Shown here: in pieces, positions 1-13,919 of the stretch
How the letters are laid out: the number at the start of each line of letters is the position of its first letter
Position numbering within the stretch: the stretch's first letter is position 1
NCBI GenBank assembly: GCA_014529385.2
Contig: CM043957.1
Span: 71,013,003-71,077,002, forward strand
Length of the DNA stretch: 64,000 bases
Direction of reading: 5' to 3'
Source: Adiantum capillus-veneris
Lineage: Eukaryota; Streptophyta; Polypodiopsida; Polypodiales; Pteridaceae
Translations under genes and position numbers: made by a program
Notes under the pieces: model-generated
Told to the model about the DNA's origin: nothing
Database searches by the model: none
The model's input: the letters and a program-made list of their open reading frames with translations, nothing else

Positions 1-1623
1 GAGCCAGCCCACTTGTACCACCAGCACTTTCATTTTTTGACAAAAAGGCCACCGAGGTACACTACGCCAAATCATGCAGTTGCCACCACATTCACTCAAG
101 TTCTCAAGTCGGCAACCAGGCAACCAGTGGACCACGCGCAGTATGTCTTGACTACCTTGAAGGGCACCAATAAAGAAGTCAAAATCACTTACTTGGGTGC
201 GCCAGAGGTCTTGACGAGGATAGCATACCATGCCATTGGCATGGTCGACAATCTACCGCCTTCTCCTGACCAAAACACCTGGATATTGGTAGCACAACCC
301 TCTCCAAGAGCTACAAGGTCAGGAAAAAGATCCTATAAATCCAATGAAGAATCAGCTGATAGCTCGCCGGAAAGGCACAACAGTGAGAGCTAGGATAACG
401 AGGAAAAGAGAGCTCGTAGAGAAGAAATGAAAAGAAAAGCTATGGCCGCCCACCAAGAAGAGCCTGCACAAAAACAAGCACGCTTTGAAAGAGAGAAACA
501 GGTCTACCAGTGCAGTAGATAAGCACAAGGGAAGGACCCAGAGAAATGGGTGCCTACTAGACTTAAAGGCCCTAGAATGAAGCATCACACAAGAAAAGAG
601 GCTGAAGATCCGACACAAGAAATGGGTGCCTACTGGACTTAAAGGCCCTAGAATGAAGCATCACACAAGAAAAGAGGCTGAAGATCCGACATAGTGTTTG
701 GAAAGAATGTACCAAGAAGCTGAAGTCCTCAAGCTGAAGGAGACAAAAGACGCGGTGAGGAAAGCCAAAGAGGTGGAAGAACAAAGACAAGCCGAGGAGA
801 TGGCTAGAAAAGAAGCACAAGAGCAAGGTACGAATCTCCCAGACCCACCTCACCACCTACAGAACAACAGGACCATCCCATGCCAAACCCACCACCATCA
901 CCTGAGAGAGAGAAAACCAATGAATCTGAATCCAACAAAGAAATAGAATCTGCACAAGAGGCGGACCAGCCAGAGAAAAAGAAAGATAAAGAAGCTGAGC
1001 CAGAAAAAGAGGCTACCACTGCACAAGAGAAAGAACCCGAGCCAGAGTAGGAAGCAAGTCCGGCACCAGAAGAGACAACAAGATCTGAGCCAGCACCCTC
1101 TACTACATCACAGCAAGAGAAGGATGGAGCACCCTCTACTTCCACTCAGCCAGAAACCGTCGAGGCAGTAAGACCTCAGGATGACGAAGCAAAAGACCAA
1201 CCCTCTACCTCCACATAAGAAGAACCAGCAGCTACGACGCAGCAGAAAAACACACACGAGGCTGCAGGCACATCTCAGCTGGCAAGACAGGATGATTGGC
1301 AGTCGAATGACAAAGTTATACTGCAAGTAAATGAATATGCGAGGCAGATGCAAGACATGATGAAGAGACTCCGTTCAATAGCACTGAACCGCAACACAAA
1401 GGCCAAAGAGCTTGAGATGGTGATCGACGCTCTCCAAGGAGAGTTAGAGGACAAGATGACTGCCATCACCAATCTTCAGAGGCAGGTGCAAGAGATGAAA
1501 GCAGAAGCTGAAGAGCATCAGCTAGCTAGAGATCGGCAGCAAAAAGAAATGGAGGAGTTAGGTGATCTTCTCACCAAACTATCCGATGCCTGCAAAGCAA
1601 AAGACGAGCAACGACAGAAGTAA
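1..1623 (+). pseudogene. Broken N-terminal part of an extra retrotransposon ORF
   Basis: The frame is open from the window edge to a TAG at 391-393, so the start lies outside the window. Residues encoded by 1-330 look globular. After that the protein turns into a Lys/Glu/Gln-rich, coiled-coil-like stretch that keeps coding character to 1623 but changes frame several times (open pieces at 698-946 and 1348-1623). Two frame changes flank the tandem duplication at 543-694. I do not recognise the family. Its place directly upstream of a polypurine tract and LTR is that of the additional ORF some Ty3/gypsy elements carry between integrase and 3' LTR. That role is inferred from position, not homology. 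Confidence 0.55.
543..694 (+). repeat. 76-bp tandem duplication
   Basis: Two adjacent 76-bp copies (543-618 and 619-694) start with GAAATGGGTGCCTACT and differ at only one or two bases. Because 76 is not a multiple of three, the duplication shifts the frame of the coiled-coil ORF around it. It is therefore a disabling mutation rather than a protein repeat. Confidence 0.9.
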
Positions 1624-1646
1624 CAAATGAACTTCTTACGACATCC

Positions 1647-3101
1647 GTGTCAGCTCAAAAAATTCAGGTGGAATTAGATGCTGCAAATGCCTCGTTGCAA
1701 TATTCTGAACAGAGAATAAATGATCAGGCAATCTTCTTACGGCAAATCAAAGAAAATCCAGCCGTGGCCTCGATCAAAGGGACCGATGAAGTGTACAAGG
1801 CACTAGAAAAGAAGAACAAAGACCTTGAGTTAGAATTAAAGCTGGAGCAATCACAGCGCAGGGACCTGGCGCTGATGTGGGTTCAGAGAGAAGAAGAGCT
1901 CCTAAAGGAAATAGGAGAGCTCAAGAGAGTTAACCAACTCCTCAGAGATGGAAAACCAGACACGCAGGAAGAGGCAGGCACTTTGGAGCCGCTGCAGATA
2001 GACATACCCTCGGTCTCATTTGCCGAGTTTGAGACACAGCCCACAGCACATCCGAGTGGTGAAGAGGATTTCCAGATGCACATCACAGATGCAGACACAG
2101 TGCCAATGGTCCAGCTGTCAAAAGCTAAAGAAGACGCACTGAAAGAAAAGATCACCCTAGAGGTGGATGAGCAGTGGAAAGCCGCAATGGATTGGGAGTT
2201 GAGAGTTCTACACTCTGTCAACGTTACTCAACTCACTCTCAATCAGATCAATGCGCAATGGCATCAACAATCCCTGCCTTATCCTCTCATCAAAGTGGAA
2301 TTACTACAGGTAAAAGAGAGGCTGTACAAAGACATGCAAGAAGATGGCACAGATAAAGACCACCCAAAGTGGAGGTTAAGCTGGTTGAACAAGAATCCGA
2401 GATACCTGATTCTGTTCACAAGAGCACCTGCAGTCCTTCAAAGAGATCCAACTTTCTGTCATGTACCCAGAGTAAGGACATGGGAAGAGCATGAAGCACT
2501 GACAAAGAAGAGACCAACTTGGCTTAACTACCCCAGACTAGCAGCTCCAGAGAGAGGACAAGCAACATAGGAATACATGGTGAAAACCCTAACGGGCGCC
2601 ATGTCCTTCTTCAAGAGTCTACCAGATCTCTCATATGCCATGTTGTATAAAATCTACAGAATGTTGCTCACATGCATCCAAGTCTTTAATGAGCCTGAGC
2701 AAGCAGGAGCCCCATGGATGTCATTTTTAGAAGGTAACAAAGGCTTATGCTATGATCTAAGTAGTCAACCTTCTGAAGAAGTACTTTACGGATTCTATGC
2801 CAGATGTATGTTCTTGCCATCAAATAATATGTTGGCATTTGAAGAAGCTTTCTACACTGGATTCTTCACCTGGCAAACGAAGATATTTGCGTCGGTGATC
2901 AGCAACCTTACATCCAGGTTTCTAGGCTACTCAGCGATGGAGCTGAAGAATAAAGTGACCATGCAATTTCTGCAAGTGTCAGACAAAGAAAGAAAAATCA
3001 GATACCAGAAGGCACTGGATGCGCTTAAAGACCGCCTTGCCAGCCGTCAACCCAAAGACTATTCAGCCCATAAAGCTGTGTCAAGGGACGACACAGGCTA
3101 G
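1647..3101 (+). pseudogene. Extra retroelement ORF: coiled coil plus helical C-domain
   Basis: One reading frame runs from 1647 to the TAG at 3099, broken only by a TAG at 2568-2570. The first 100 or so residues are a heptad-like coiled coil (many Glu, Lys, Leu, Gln). An acidic linker follows, then a compact region with LFTRAPAV and PTFCHVPRV. Past the internal stop, the last 170 residues are mostly helical and aromatic-rich, with a charged end. The stop codon lies inside the purine tract that abuts the LTR, so this is the last ORF of an LTR element. No cysteine knuckle or catalytic motif of gag, protease, RT or integrase is visible. It may be a structural or envelope-position protein; the function is unknown. 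Confidence 0.55.
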
Positions 3102-4020
3102 GAGGGGGGAATGTTAGCAGCAAGTTAACACGGACACCATTTTTTGAAGTTCTCTTTGTAAAACATTTATTATTTTGATAAATCGGGAATATTGTAACTC
3201 CTATTTTCTCGGATAAACTCTGTAATTAATGAGCCGGGGCTATAAGCTTCTAGATTGTATCAACCAGTCATTACCCAGCTTTGTTAGAACTCCAGATTAT
3301 TAGTTTTGACCACCCAAAAACCTTGGCTAAGGTATAAAAGCCAATTTTTGTAAGTTTTTGGATAAGAAATACACAGCGTGAGCTAACCACACTCACTCCT
3401 CTCCTTCTTGCGCTTCCTACTCCCTCCCCGGTTGTCACATTGCGATTGCATTTGTTGCATTGCAATTGAAGGTAAGAGCTCTACGCATTGATGTAAGCAG
3501 TTCACAGTATTTCGTAGCTTTTGGCGTCGCCGGCCCGCAGCCTAATTTCATCATAACTAGGAATTTACACTTTTAAATAAAAAACTAAGCATAGGCAGGG
3601 TATTGGGGCATCATTGCTAAGCATTTAGATGCATTCTGGGTCGGAAACGACTAGGTCAAAAATCCACTGCTGTTAATAATCGCGATTTTGGAACTTGACC
3701 TAAAGTGGGGTTTGAGACCATAAGCATGTGTGCTTAGGTCTTATAAACTTGTCCTAGAAGTTTTGTTACGTTTGAATGTCATTTAATGCTGTAACGAATG
3801 TGAATTGTTTACCGATGAGTGATTGGCTTTTGGTGATTTCAGTCACTTGAGTGTATCTTGAGTTAGATGCGAGTTGTTAGTTTTTTTTTGAGAGATTGAC
3901 AACCTCTTGTAGCCTCTATGCACTAGTCGAGTCAGCTTCGTCCCATGGATTGACAAATTAATCGTGGTTCTCGTTAATACTGCAATAAGATAGGATGGTG
4001 AGGTTAGACATGCGTCCTAC
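3101..4020 (+). mobile_element. 3' LTR of a gypsy-type element, distal end uncertain
   Basis: A purine tract (GGAGGGGGGAA, 3101-3111) is followed directly by TGTTAGCAGC at 3112, the usual polypurine-tract/LTR junction. A TATA box (TATAAAA, 3333-3339) and an AATAAA signal (3576-3581) are placed as in an LTR. The matching 5' LTR is outside the window, so the 3' boundary cannot be fixed; no clear terminal CA with inverted complement was found before about 4020. Confidence 0.6.
3333..3339 (+). promoter_or_regulatory. LTR TATA box
   Basis: TATAAAA lies about 220 bp inside the LTR, with an AATAAA signal about 240 bp further on. That matches the U3-R arrangement of an LTR promoter. Confidence 0.55.
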
Positions 4021-4522
<502 letters not shown>

Positions 4523-4540
4523 TTTTATTATCGTCCTCGG

Positions 4541-4556
4541 AGGTCAAATATGACCT
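4541..4556 (-). promoter_or_regulatory. 3' UTR stem-loop of the LINE
   Basis: A perfect inverted repeat (AGGTCA, 4-base loop, TGACCT) lies about 22 bp from the end of the element. A 3'-end hairpin is the feature that template-specific LINE reverse transcriptases recognise, so it may be the RT binding site. That function is inferred. Confidence 0.45.
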
Positions 4557-4608
4557 ATGGGACCAAAGTTACATGTGATGTAGTATGTGTATGGCTGATG
4601 AGTGACTC

Positions 4609-6609
4609 TCAATGCTCCAAAATTTTAGTGATGAGAGTCGCAATGGAGAGCCCACACTTTGGATGGGAGAGGAAAGTGTGTAGGTCTAAGTTATGGCTGA
4701 AAATGTGAGAGAAGCAAGTTCGGATGTGATCAAAAGCTGAGCACTCTAGTAGTGTGTGGTACTCAGACTCTCGAACTTGCAGTGAGCATAATGTACACAA
4801 TCGATTTGACTCTTCTCCATTGCCCCAATGCCCTATCTCGCATCGAAGGAAATGGGAGCTAAGCCGAATTGCTGCGATAGTGCGTATCGCGGACAAGGGA
4901 ATAGGCTCAAGCATGTAAGTGTGAGTACGGTTTCCTCTCTCAGCGAAGAACATGGTTTTGTAGTTGGGGGCAATATAGGTGGTGTAATGTATGAAGCGTG
5001 ACCCACCGGATTTCTCCCAAGCCGTAATACATTGGCGTTGTAGAAAAGCTTCATTCACTTGAGAGTCAATTGAAGCATCATGTAGCAAGTGTAATGCATC
5101 CCATCTCCCAAACCACTTCTTTATGTCTTGCATCCATCCCGTGCTCAAGATCTTGCTTTTATGCGTCTTTTGAACTTTTTTGCTTGCTTCCCATGCAATT
5201 GTAGGAAGTCGATGTGAGGGGTTTTGACGCATCTTTATCATGTACTCCACAACCCTTTCCATGCCCATAACCTCAATTGGAAGAGATCCCGACTCAAGAA
5301 GTAGGAGCATATATGGTGTTTGTGTCTTAACTTGAAGAAATTTTGTAAGAAAACGCTTTTGGACATTCTCAAACTCTTTCCAATTAGACTTTGAGATGCT
5401 CCCGCCCCACACTTCAACTCCATAAAGAAGAACCGGTGTCACCAATGCATCAAAAAGATACTTCTTGAGAATCCAACACTTGATGTTTCCCGCATTACAC
5501 ATGTTCTCAAATGCATAATATGCTCTCTTTCCCGCTTCCAAACGACGCATAGCACATTCATGCCACTTGTGATTGGATGGAACCTCAAGGCCAAGGTACT
5601 TAAAGCTCTCAACAACTTCAAGTGTCTCGTTGTTGTACACAATGCATGGCTTCTCCTTATGGTTGGTTTTCACAAGCATAACCTTTGTTTTGGATTCATT
5701 TACAATCAGCCCACTATGCAAGCAAAAGTTCTCAAGGACAACCATAAGCTTTTGTGCATCTTCTAAAGTGTGTGCTAGAAGCACTACATCATCCGCATAC
5801 AACAAAAGCATGATTACCGCATTGCAAATAGTGACCTCTTCAATGCCTTCTTCTTGCATAAAGTCAAGTACCATTTGTTCCAATTGATCGATGCATAGAC
5901 CAAAGAGAGTTGGTGACAATGGACATCCTTGTTTAACCCCAATGGTGCTTACAAAAATTTCTGAAATTTCTCTTCCCATGCGCAATTGACAAATCACCTT
6001 CTCATAGATTCGAGAAACCGCAAGCATAAACTCACTTGGCACTTGGAGTTCTTCCATCCTTCTCCACAAATTGTTACGTGGAATCATATCAAAGGCTTTC
6101 TTAAAGTCCACAAAACAACAATACAATCGCTTGCCTTTCAACCGACTTTCCTCCATGAGAACACGAAGAGTGACAAGATGATCAATGGTGCTATGGCATC
6201 GACGAAAACCCGCTTGTCCCTTTGCACGCTTGTCATTCTCTTCAGCCTAATCACTCAATTTCATCTCCATTATGCACCCAAACAACTTTACCATAAGAGA
6301 CCCAATCATTATAGTTCGGTAGTTGCTTACATTCTTTACATCCCCTCCTTTATGCAAAGGCTTAACCCAATTAGTACTCCAATCATAAGGAATACCATGT
6401 TGAAGTGCAAGGTTGAACATATCACACATCCACTCATGGGTAAAATCTCCCGTCCATTTGATCATCTCCGGCTTGATTACCTTGAAGATCTCCCGCTTTG
6501 CGAGTGGCCAACTTTTCAAGCCCACCGCATACATCCTCAATAGTAAAAAAAGACGGCATACATGGGAGTGAACCATAAAATGGCATTTTTTCAGTATTTT
6601 CTTGCTCAT
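4609..6609 (-). pseudogene. LINE ORF2, reverse transcriptase and C-terminal part
   Basis: This single frame carries the RT domain and is broken once by TAG at 6247-6249. Visible RT blocks are GQAGFRR, CFVDFKKAFD (first catalytic Asp), GVKQGCPLSP and LLYADDVVLL with the YADD active site. After the thumb region comes a C-terminal CTLC...H....C cluster, the zinc-binding tail seen in many plant LINEs. Near 6500 the frame joins the endonuclease ORF through a one-base shift, so this was once one polypeptide. It would make DNA at a nicked target using the element's RNA. Only one frameshift and one stop block translation, so the copy is fairly recent. Confidence 0.88.
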
Positions 6610-7954
6610 ATAATTGCCTACAATGTGTGTACATATCCACTAGACTCAAGTTACCAAAATTCTCAACCCGCTTGCCTCTCAAGTTTCTCCAAAATCTTCT
6701 ACATGCATGTGCCTTTTCTTGGACTTGAAATTCTTGTTGCTTTACTTCCCATCTTCTTCTCTTCTTTTGAATCAATGCCTTGTATGTATGCAAATGACTT
6801 TGATAGTTGTCTTTGCCCATAGTTGCATCAAGCTTTATCAAGGACTTTCGAGCATCTTGACATTCTTTATCAAACCACCTTTTGCGTGATCTATCTTTGT
6901 TGATACCATGGAGATGCTTTATGGCAAAGCATTCTTCCGCACAAGAACAAATAGCTTTTTTGAAAGCTTCCCATTTAGTTTCCAATGGTGCATCACATTG
7001 AAGCTTTGTCATCCATAATTTTTGCTCAACCATTTCAATGTACATTGGTGCCCGTTTGAAATCCATACATAGTGATAACTTCTCTTTCCTTTGGCTGAGA
7101 TTATCATGCTTAGTTGCTTCTCCACATGAAAGGTCAATACATAAGGTGCGATGGTCGGATTCCGGGGTCCATTGACCAAACATAAAACTCTTTATGCGAT
7201 ACATGATGGCTTCAGAGAGTAGCATATAGTCAATCACACTATCCCCATTATGTCTTCTACATGTAAATCCATTGGTTCCACTCCAGAAAGATACACCATT
7301 GGCAATGAGCATACCCGTGCTATTACACATGTGTAAAAGTAACTTTCCATAGTGATCCGGCTCTTTCTCATCCATTGAAGTACGATCATACAAGTGAACT
7401 TCCTCCAACTCCCTTGAAATGTATGGCATATCAAATTGTTGAGTATCATGTTGCAATGTTTTTGTGCGAGCATTCATATCCCCAAATACAATAACATCAC
7501 CTTCACCTTTGAAATAAACAATGTCCTCTTCCAAATCAGAAAATGGTTGATCTCTATCCATGCAAGCATAAAAGGGAGAATCATGATGAGGAATGTAGCA
7601 ACCGGCTACAAAAATGGGTGCTCTTTTTGGTGTCATAATTTTCAGCCATACATAACGTTTGTACTTGTCATCTTTCACAATTGATACAAAATATTCCAAT
7701 CCTTTCTTAACCATACATGCTAACCCTCCTTGTCCTCTTCGTTGCTTGAGATTCTTTGACCACATCAATGAATGTACATTGTAATCCTCCAAGCCGTTAA
7801 TCCTTTGTGTATCATGCTCCCAAGTTTCAACAAGAAGTACAACATCGGCTTTGCTTGTTAGTTCATCAATGCCAACCCCCGCATTCCATGGGTATCCATT
7901 ACAATTCCAAAAGCATATTTTCAATTGTAACTCGGTCTCATAGGTCACGCATCC
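6434..7954 (-). CDS. LINE ORF2, APE-type endonuclease part
   Basis: The frame opens directly after the ORF1 stop and has no nearby in-frame ATG; the first possible start is a GTG at 7946-7948. Apurinic-endonuclease-type motifs appear in order: FWNCNGY (Asn), LLVETW (Glu), FGDMNAR (Asp/Asn), SVIDYMLL (Asp) and PESDHRTL (Ser-Asp-His). All residues expected for target nicking are present. A basic region follows (near KKRRRWEVK) before the frame is lost near 6434. It is in the same frame as ORF1, separated by one TAG, so translation by readthrough, reinitiation or a formerly fused ORF are all possible. Confidence 0.85.
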   Translation of the reverse strand, partial: GCVTYETELQLKICFWNCNGYPWNAGVGIDELTSKADVVLLVETWEHDTQRINGLEDYNVHSLMWSKNLKQRRGQGGLACMVKKGLEYFVSIVKDDKYKRYVWLKIMTPKRAPIFVAGCYIPHHDSPFYACMDRDQPFSDLEEDIVYFKGEGDVIVFGDMNARTKTLQHDTQQFDMPYISRELEEVHLYDRTSMDEKEPDHYGKLLLHMCNSTGMLIANGVSFWSGTNGFTCRRHNGDSVIDYMLLSEAIMYRIKSFMFGQWTPESDHRTLCIDLSCGEATKHDNLSQRKEKLSLCMDFKRAPMYIEMVEQKLWMTKLQCDAPLETKWEAFKKAICSCAEECFAIKHLHGINKDRSRKRWFDKECQDARKSLIKLDATMGKDNYQSHLHTYKALIQKKRRRWEVKQQEFQVQEKAHACRRFWRNLRGKRVENFGNLSLVDMYTHCRQLYEQENTEKMPFYGSLPCMPSFFTIEDVCGGLEKLATRKAGDLQGNQAGDDQMDGRFYP

Positions 7955-8905
7955 CTATTTGCTTGAGAGACTTGCCTCCTCCTTGGGCACATTTTCTTCA
8001 TGAGAGATCTCCTTGTTTTTATTATTCTTTTCCTCATATGCCTTGCGATGCATATTTTGTTGCTTAATAGTGCGATCTTCACATACAAAACATTTTGTAT
8101 CCCTCAAATAGATCCAACTATTATCAAGGATAATCTTTCGCTTGGTCTCATCCGGCATGGTGCATACAATTGGCCGTTCTCCCGAGCGAGGAGCTCCTTG
8201 CTTCCCCACTCTATGTGCTCCATAGACCATAACTCCGGACATGCCAAAGTGGGTTTTGAAGAAATCTTCAATAACAATGGCAAGAGAAGGAGGTGTCTCT
8301 AACTTCTCTTCGGGAATTCCACGAATAACAATGTTTTTGGAACGTCGCTCCCGTTCCTTCAACTCCTCCACATCCACATTCTCAACATTCTTTGTTTGAA
8401 CCATAGCTTGCATGAGTGAGGAATTAGTAACCACATTGCTACCACATACATCAGCCCAAGACTTGTTTGTGCATACATTTTTCATGTCGCATACATCCCG
8501 GCTCATAGTGTCAAATTTCTCCTCTTTCAATACATGGTCATGCTCTACTTTGCTCATCCGCTCCTTCAAAGCATTCAAGTCCACAAGAGAGCGTTTACAT
8601 TCCTTGACTTCCTCTTCAAGTTGCATCAAACGTGTTGTTTGCATCTCAAGTGTCCTCTTGAGATTCTCATTCTCAACCACAAGTACCCTTAGTGTGCCAT
8701 TCTCCATTGCAAGTGCTCGTAAGTCTTCGCCTTGTTTGTTTACGGTCTCTTGCAATGATACCAAGTACGCCATGATCATGGTTTCCGATGTCGTTGGTTG
8801 GGTGGTTGTGTTGCTATCTCCACACTTAGGAGATTTTGGATCATTTTCCACAATGGTTGTGGACCTTGTTGAAGAAGAAGAACCCTTGCGAGTGCCGGAA
8901 GACAT
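7955..8905 (-). CDS. LINE ORF1 nucleic-acid-binding protein
   Basis: About 316 codons, using the ATG at 8903-8905 (MSSGTRKG); the frame stays open upstream through the (TC)n leader, but that part is low complexity. A Ser/Thr-rich start is followed by a long coiled coil (leucine/glutamate heptads, roughly residues 45-130). Next comes a segment containing RSKNIVIRGIPE, which resembles the RRM-like core of L1-type ORF1 proteins, and a basic tail. ORF1 proteins of this kind trimerise, coat the element RNA and act as nucleic-acid chaperones. There is no CCHC knuckle, unlike the second LINE in this window. The ORF has no internal stop. Confidence 0.75.
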   Translation of the reverse strand: MSSGTRKGSSSSTRSTTIVENDPKSPKCGDSNTTTQPTTSETMIMAYLVSLQETVNKQGEDLRALAMENGTLRVLVVENENLKRTLEMQTTRLMQLEEEVKECKRSLVDLNALKERMSKVEHDHVLKEEKFDTMSRDVCDMKNVCTNKSWADVCGSNVVTNSSLMQAMVQTKNVENVDVEELKERERRSKNIVIRGIPEEKLETPPSLAIVIEDFFKTHFGMSGVMVYGAHRVGKQGAPRSGERPIVCTMPDETKRKIILDNSWIYLRDTKCFVCEDRTIKQQNMHRKAYEEKNNKNKEISHEENVPKEEASLSSK

Positions 8906-8921
8906 TGTATGTAAAATAGGA

Positions 8922-8925
<4 letters not shown>

Positions 8926-8954
<29 letters not shown>
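8926..8954. repeat. (GA)n tract in the LINE 5' leader
   Basis: A short GA/TC microsatellite lies about 20 bp upstream of the ORF1 start on the element's strand. Together with the tail at 4408-4518 it brackets the LINE with the same dinucleotide. Confidence 0.8.
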
Positions 8955-8957
<3 letters not shown>

Positions 8958-9109
8958 GAAGAGGAGACTGTGCAAGAGAAAGAGGCAGGCACTGTGCACG
9001 GGAGTCCTTGCCCCCACGTGGAATCAGCTACAAATTTCAGTGCGTTGGCCACCTCCTCACTTGCTCTGGCTCGCATACGCTCAGTGTGCACTATGCATGA
9101 AGTCTCCAT

Positions 9110-11040
<1,931 letters not shown>

Positions 11041-11059
11041 GAGGGTGGGGTTACACTTT

Positions 11060-11479
11060 ATCTTCTTGTCCTTTCTTGACAAGGCCATGAGGCTGCATTA
11101 AATACTTCCTTAAATACATCTTCATTGAAGAAGCAGTAACAATGTATGATTGATGTACATCCCATATAGATTGAACTACCAATGCATATAGAAAATGAAC
11201 AGTACTCATACAAAAAGTGGGAGCAAAAGTCTCTTCATAATCTATGCCTTTTTAGAGTGCATAACCTTTTACAACAGGTTGAGCCTTGTAGCGATCAATC
11301 TCACCATCCGGCTTACGTCTCAATTTGTAAACCCACTTCGTACTAATGGCCTTTTTTATAGGAGGCAAATCACATAAAGTCCATGCATCATTTTTTGTAA
11401 GTACATCATATTCTAATTGCATGGCAGCCATCCAATTTTTTGAACTATGTGCTTCATCAAAAGAAAGAGGTTCCTCCAC
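11060..11479 (-). pseudogene. Copia reverse transcriptase, N-terminal fragment
   Basis: Contains NWMAAMQLEYDVL, NDAWTLCDLPP, KWVYKLRRKPDGEIDRYKA and KGIDYEETFAPT, the opening blocks of Ty1/copia RT. The 'Q(M)DI..AFL' region is degenerate, and the YVDD active site lies beyond the truncation and is absent. Confidence 0.8.
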
Positions 11480-11747
11480 ATCACATAAACTAGAAAAATA
11501 GCCAAATCATAACAATATGAAGAATAAGATGCATGGCGATAACCTGAACGAGTATGAATAGACATAGGTGCATCCAATTTACTAGCACGCAAAGTATGCA
11601 CCATCCATTTTGGCATACCTCTAGCCTCCTCATTCTCAGCCCTTTCCACATCAAGTACATCATGTACATCTGTAATAGTAATAGGCTGATCTGTAGCATT
11701 TTCAAAAATCCCCATAGGCTGTACATTTGCCTCATTGAAATTTACAT

Positions 11748-12776
11748 TCAAGTTTTTACCATTGAAAGAGGCAACAAAGTGTCATAAATGTCTTGTGAGC
11801 TTACATTACTATTTGTGGTACATGATACCAAAGGCTGAACATAATCTTCCATAAACACAACATCTCGTGAAACTTGAATACGTTTTTTTTGTGGATGGTA
11901 TAACCTATAACCTTTGCTTTTAGTACTGTAACCAACAAAAATGCATTTAATGGCCTTATAATCCAATCTTTTGCGTTGTGTTTGTGGCACTAAAGCATAA
12001 GCTAAGCAACCAAAAACACGCATGTGATCAATAAATGGCCTTTATCAGCTTCATAAGGAGTCAGTGACTACAAAGCTTTTGTAGGACACTTGCTAAGTAT
12101 GTAAGTGGCACACATGATGGCCTCAAGCCAAAATGAATGTGGCAAAGCTTGACTCTTGACCATAAATCATGCCATCTTTGTAAGTGACCTATTTTTCCTT
12201 TCAACAACACCATTTTGCTGAGGTTATACAAGACTGTACATTTATCCCACAATTAGCCAAAAATGCATTAAACTCATGAGACATATACTCCTCCCCTCAA
12301 TCTGAACGGAGGGTGCTCATAGTACATTTAGAGACATTTTTAGTCATAACCAAAAATTGCTTGAAGCACATGAACACTTCGGACTTAGCTTTGAGCGGAT
12401 ACACCCATGCATGCCTGGAGCAATCATCAATGAAAGTTACAAAATATAGGTAATTGTGTAAGGATGGAGTTTTCATTGGCCCATAAACATTACTATGCAC
12501 AAGGTGCAATTTGCATGTAGCCCTTACTGAACCATCCTTTGGAAACTTCAAACGTTGCATCTTACCCAAAATACAACCTTCACAAACATGCTTTGAAGGT
12601 GCTTCAAGAGGTGGAAAAGTAGCAACCATATCAAATTTTTGCAAACACAACAAACTGGAAAAATTTAGATGCCCAAAACATGCATGCCAAAGTTTTGCAT
12701 TTGAAATAGCCTTTGAATCGACAATTGCATTTGCAAAATTATTCCCACACTTGTCATACAAAGTGAGCTTATACAT
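11748..12776 (-). pseudogene. Copia integrase (decayed)
   Basis: The zinc-binding part reads LWHACFGHLN ... CEGCILGK, with His and Cys ligands present. In the catalytic core the first acidic residue, normally HSDVYGPM, is HSNVYGPM, so the catalytic Asp has become Asn. The core breaks at a TGA after 'LRSD' (12297-12299) and is poorly kept over 12030-12290. The C-terminal segment with VFGCLAYALVPQ and KCIFVGYSTKSKGYRLY is open at 11748-12023. Confidence 0.82.
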
Positions 12777-13193
12777 CCCACGCCATCAAATGCCAGATGC
12801 AACAATTTCATCACCAAAACCGAGTTCATGAATTGTACATCTGTCATCCACAAATTTGACAAGAAGACCAAGCCTAGCAAGTGCAGATACAAACAAAAGG
12901 TTCTTTTTGATCCAAGGTACATAAAGTGCATCAAAAAGTGTGAAAAAATTGCCTTTCCAACAGTTAGTATAATCTCACCAACTCCCTTGACTGGATAAGA
13001 GACACTGTTGGCACAAGTGATTGTATTCCACGAGGGACAACCTTGAGAGAGGTAAACAAGTCCGGATGTGAGGTAATGTGCTTTTTAGCACCACTATAAA
13101 AGTACCACACATGTGAATCTACAACAACTAACATACATGCATCATGGACAGAAGGATCATAAGTGCACTCTGCACTAAATGCCCACTTTACAT

Positions 13194-13919
13194 CTACATT
13201 AGCATCACATATCCTTTCACAGAAGATTTTGCAATAGGTGCACTTGTAGTGGAACCAACCTCTTTCTTCTCAATGGCCTCTTTTGCCTTCAATTTAGGAC
13301 ACTGCTTCATTAAGTGATCATTAGCCTTGCAATAATGGCAATGCATCTTCGCTTTGCCTTTTTCACCAAAATTCCCAGACGAGGTGCTGCTAGCAGAAGC
13401 ATTGGGAACATGTGACTTGCTACTCACCAACGAACCATGAGAAGTGGCTACATTGCTATTACCACCTTTTCTTTGAGCAACAACAAAAGCCTATTCAATA
13501 GCACGCTATTTAGTCTTGTTCTTTCTTGAAAGTGAATCTTGTAGCAACAATGTGTATAATGCATCAAACTTGATAGCTTTAGGATTTCCTTGGGTCATAA
13601 GTCTCCAAGTACTAGCAAAAGTCTGGTAAAAGTCTGGTAATGCATCAAGAATAGTCTGCACAAGTGAACTGTTAGAAATGACTTCGCCTGAAGAAATGAG
13701 TTTCTCATCCTTGATATTAGCAAGGAAAGTGTCCATGTAATCTTCCTCATGCATAATCTTTGACCCCAACTCTTTACGCAACAATGCAATTTTAGCCTCA
13801 TTGCGACTTGCATAAAGACCAGCCAGAATATCCCACGCCTGTTTTATTGATTTAGATGAGCAAATGTGAGGCGTAATAGTGTGCTTCATAGATAATGCAA
13901 TCAATGCATGGACATGCAC
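13194..13919 (-). pseudogene. Copia gag with CCHC knuckle
   Basis: One frame carries the retrotransposon gag core ('ILAGLYASRNEAKIALLRKEL', 'MDTFLANIKDE') and then the nucleocapsid knuckle CHYC....H....C. It is interrupted by two TAG codons (13506-13508 and 13491-13493), both at positions where Gln is plausible. Upstream of 13919 the frame continues past a TAA near 13934. Gag would form the particle and bind element RNA. Confidence 0.82.

Noticed and set aside
5986-6543. 185-codon plus-strand open frame
   Set aside because: It lies antisense to the LINE reverse transcriptase, which has clear motifs on the minus strand.
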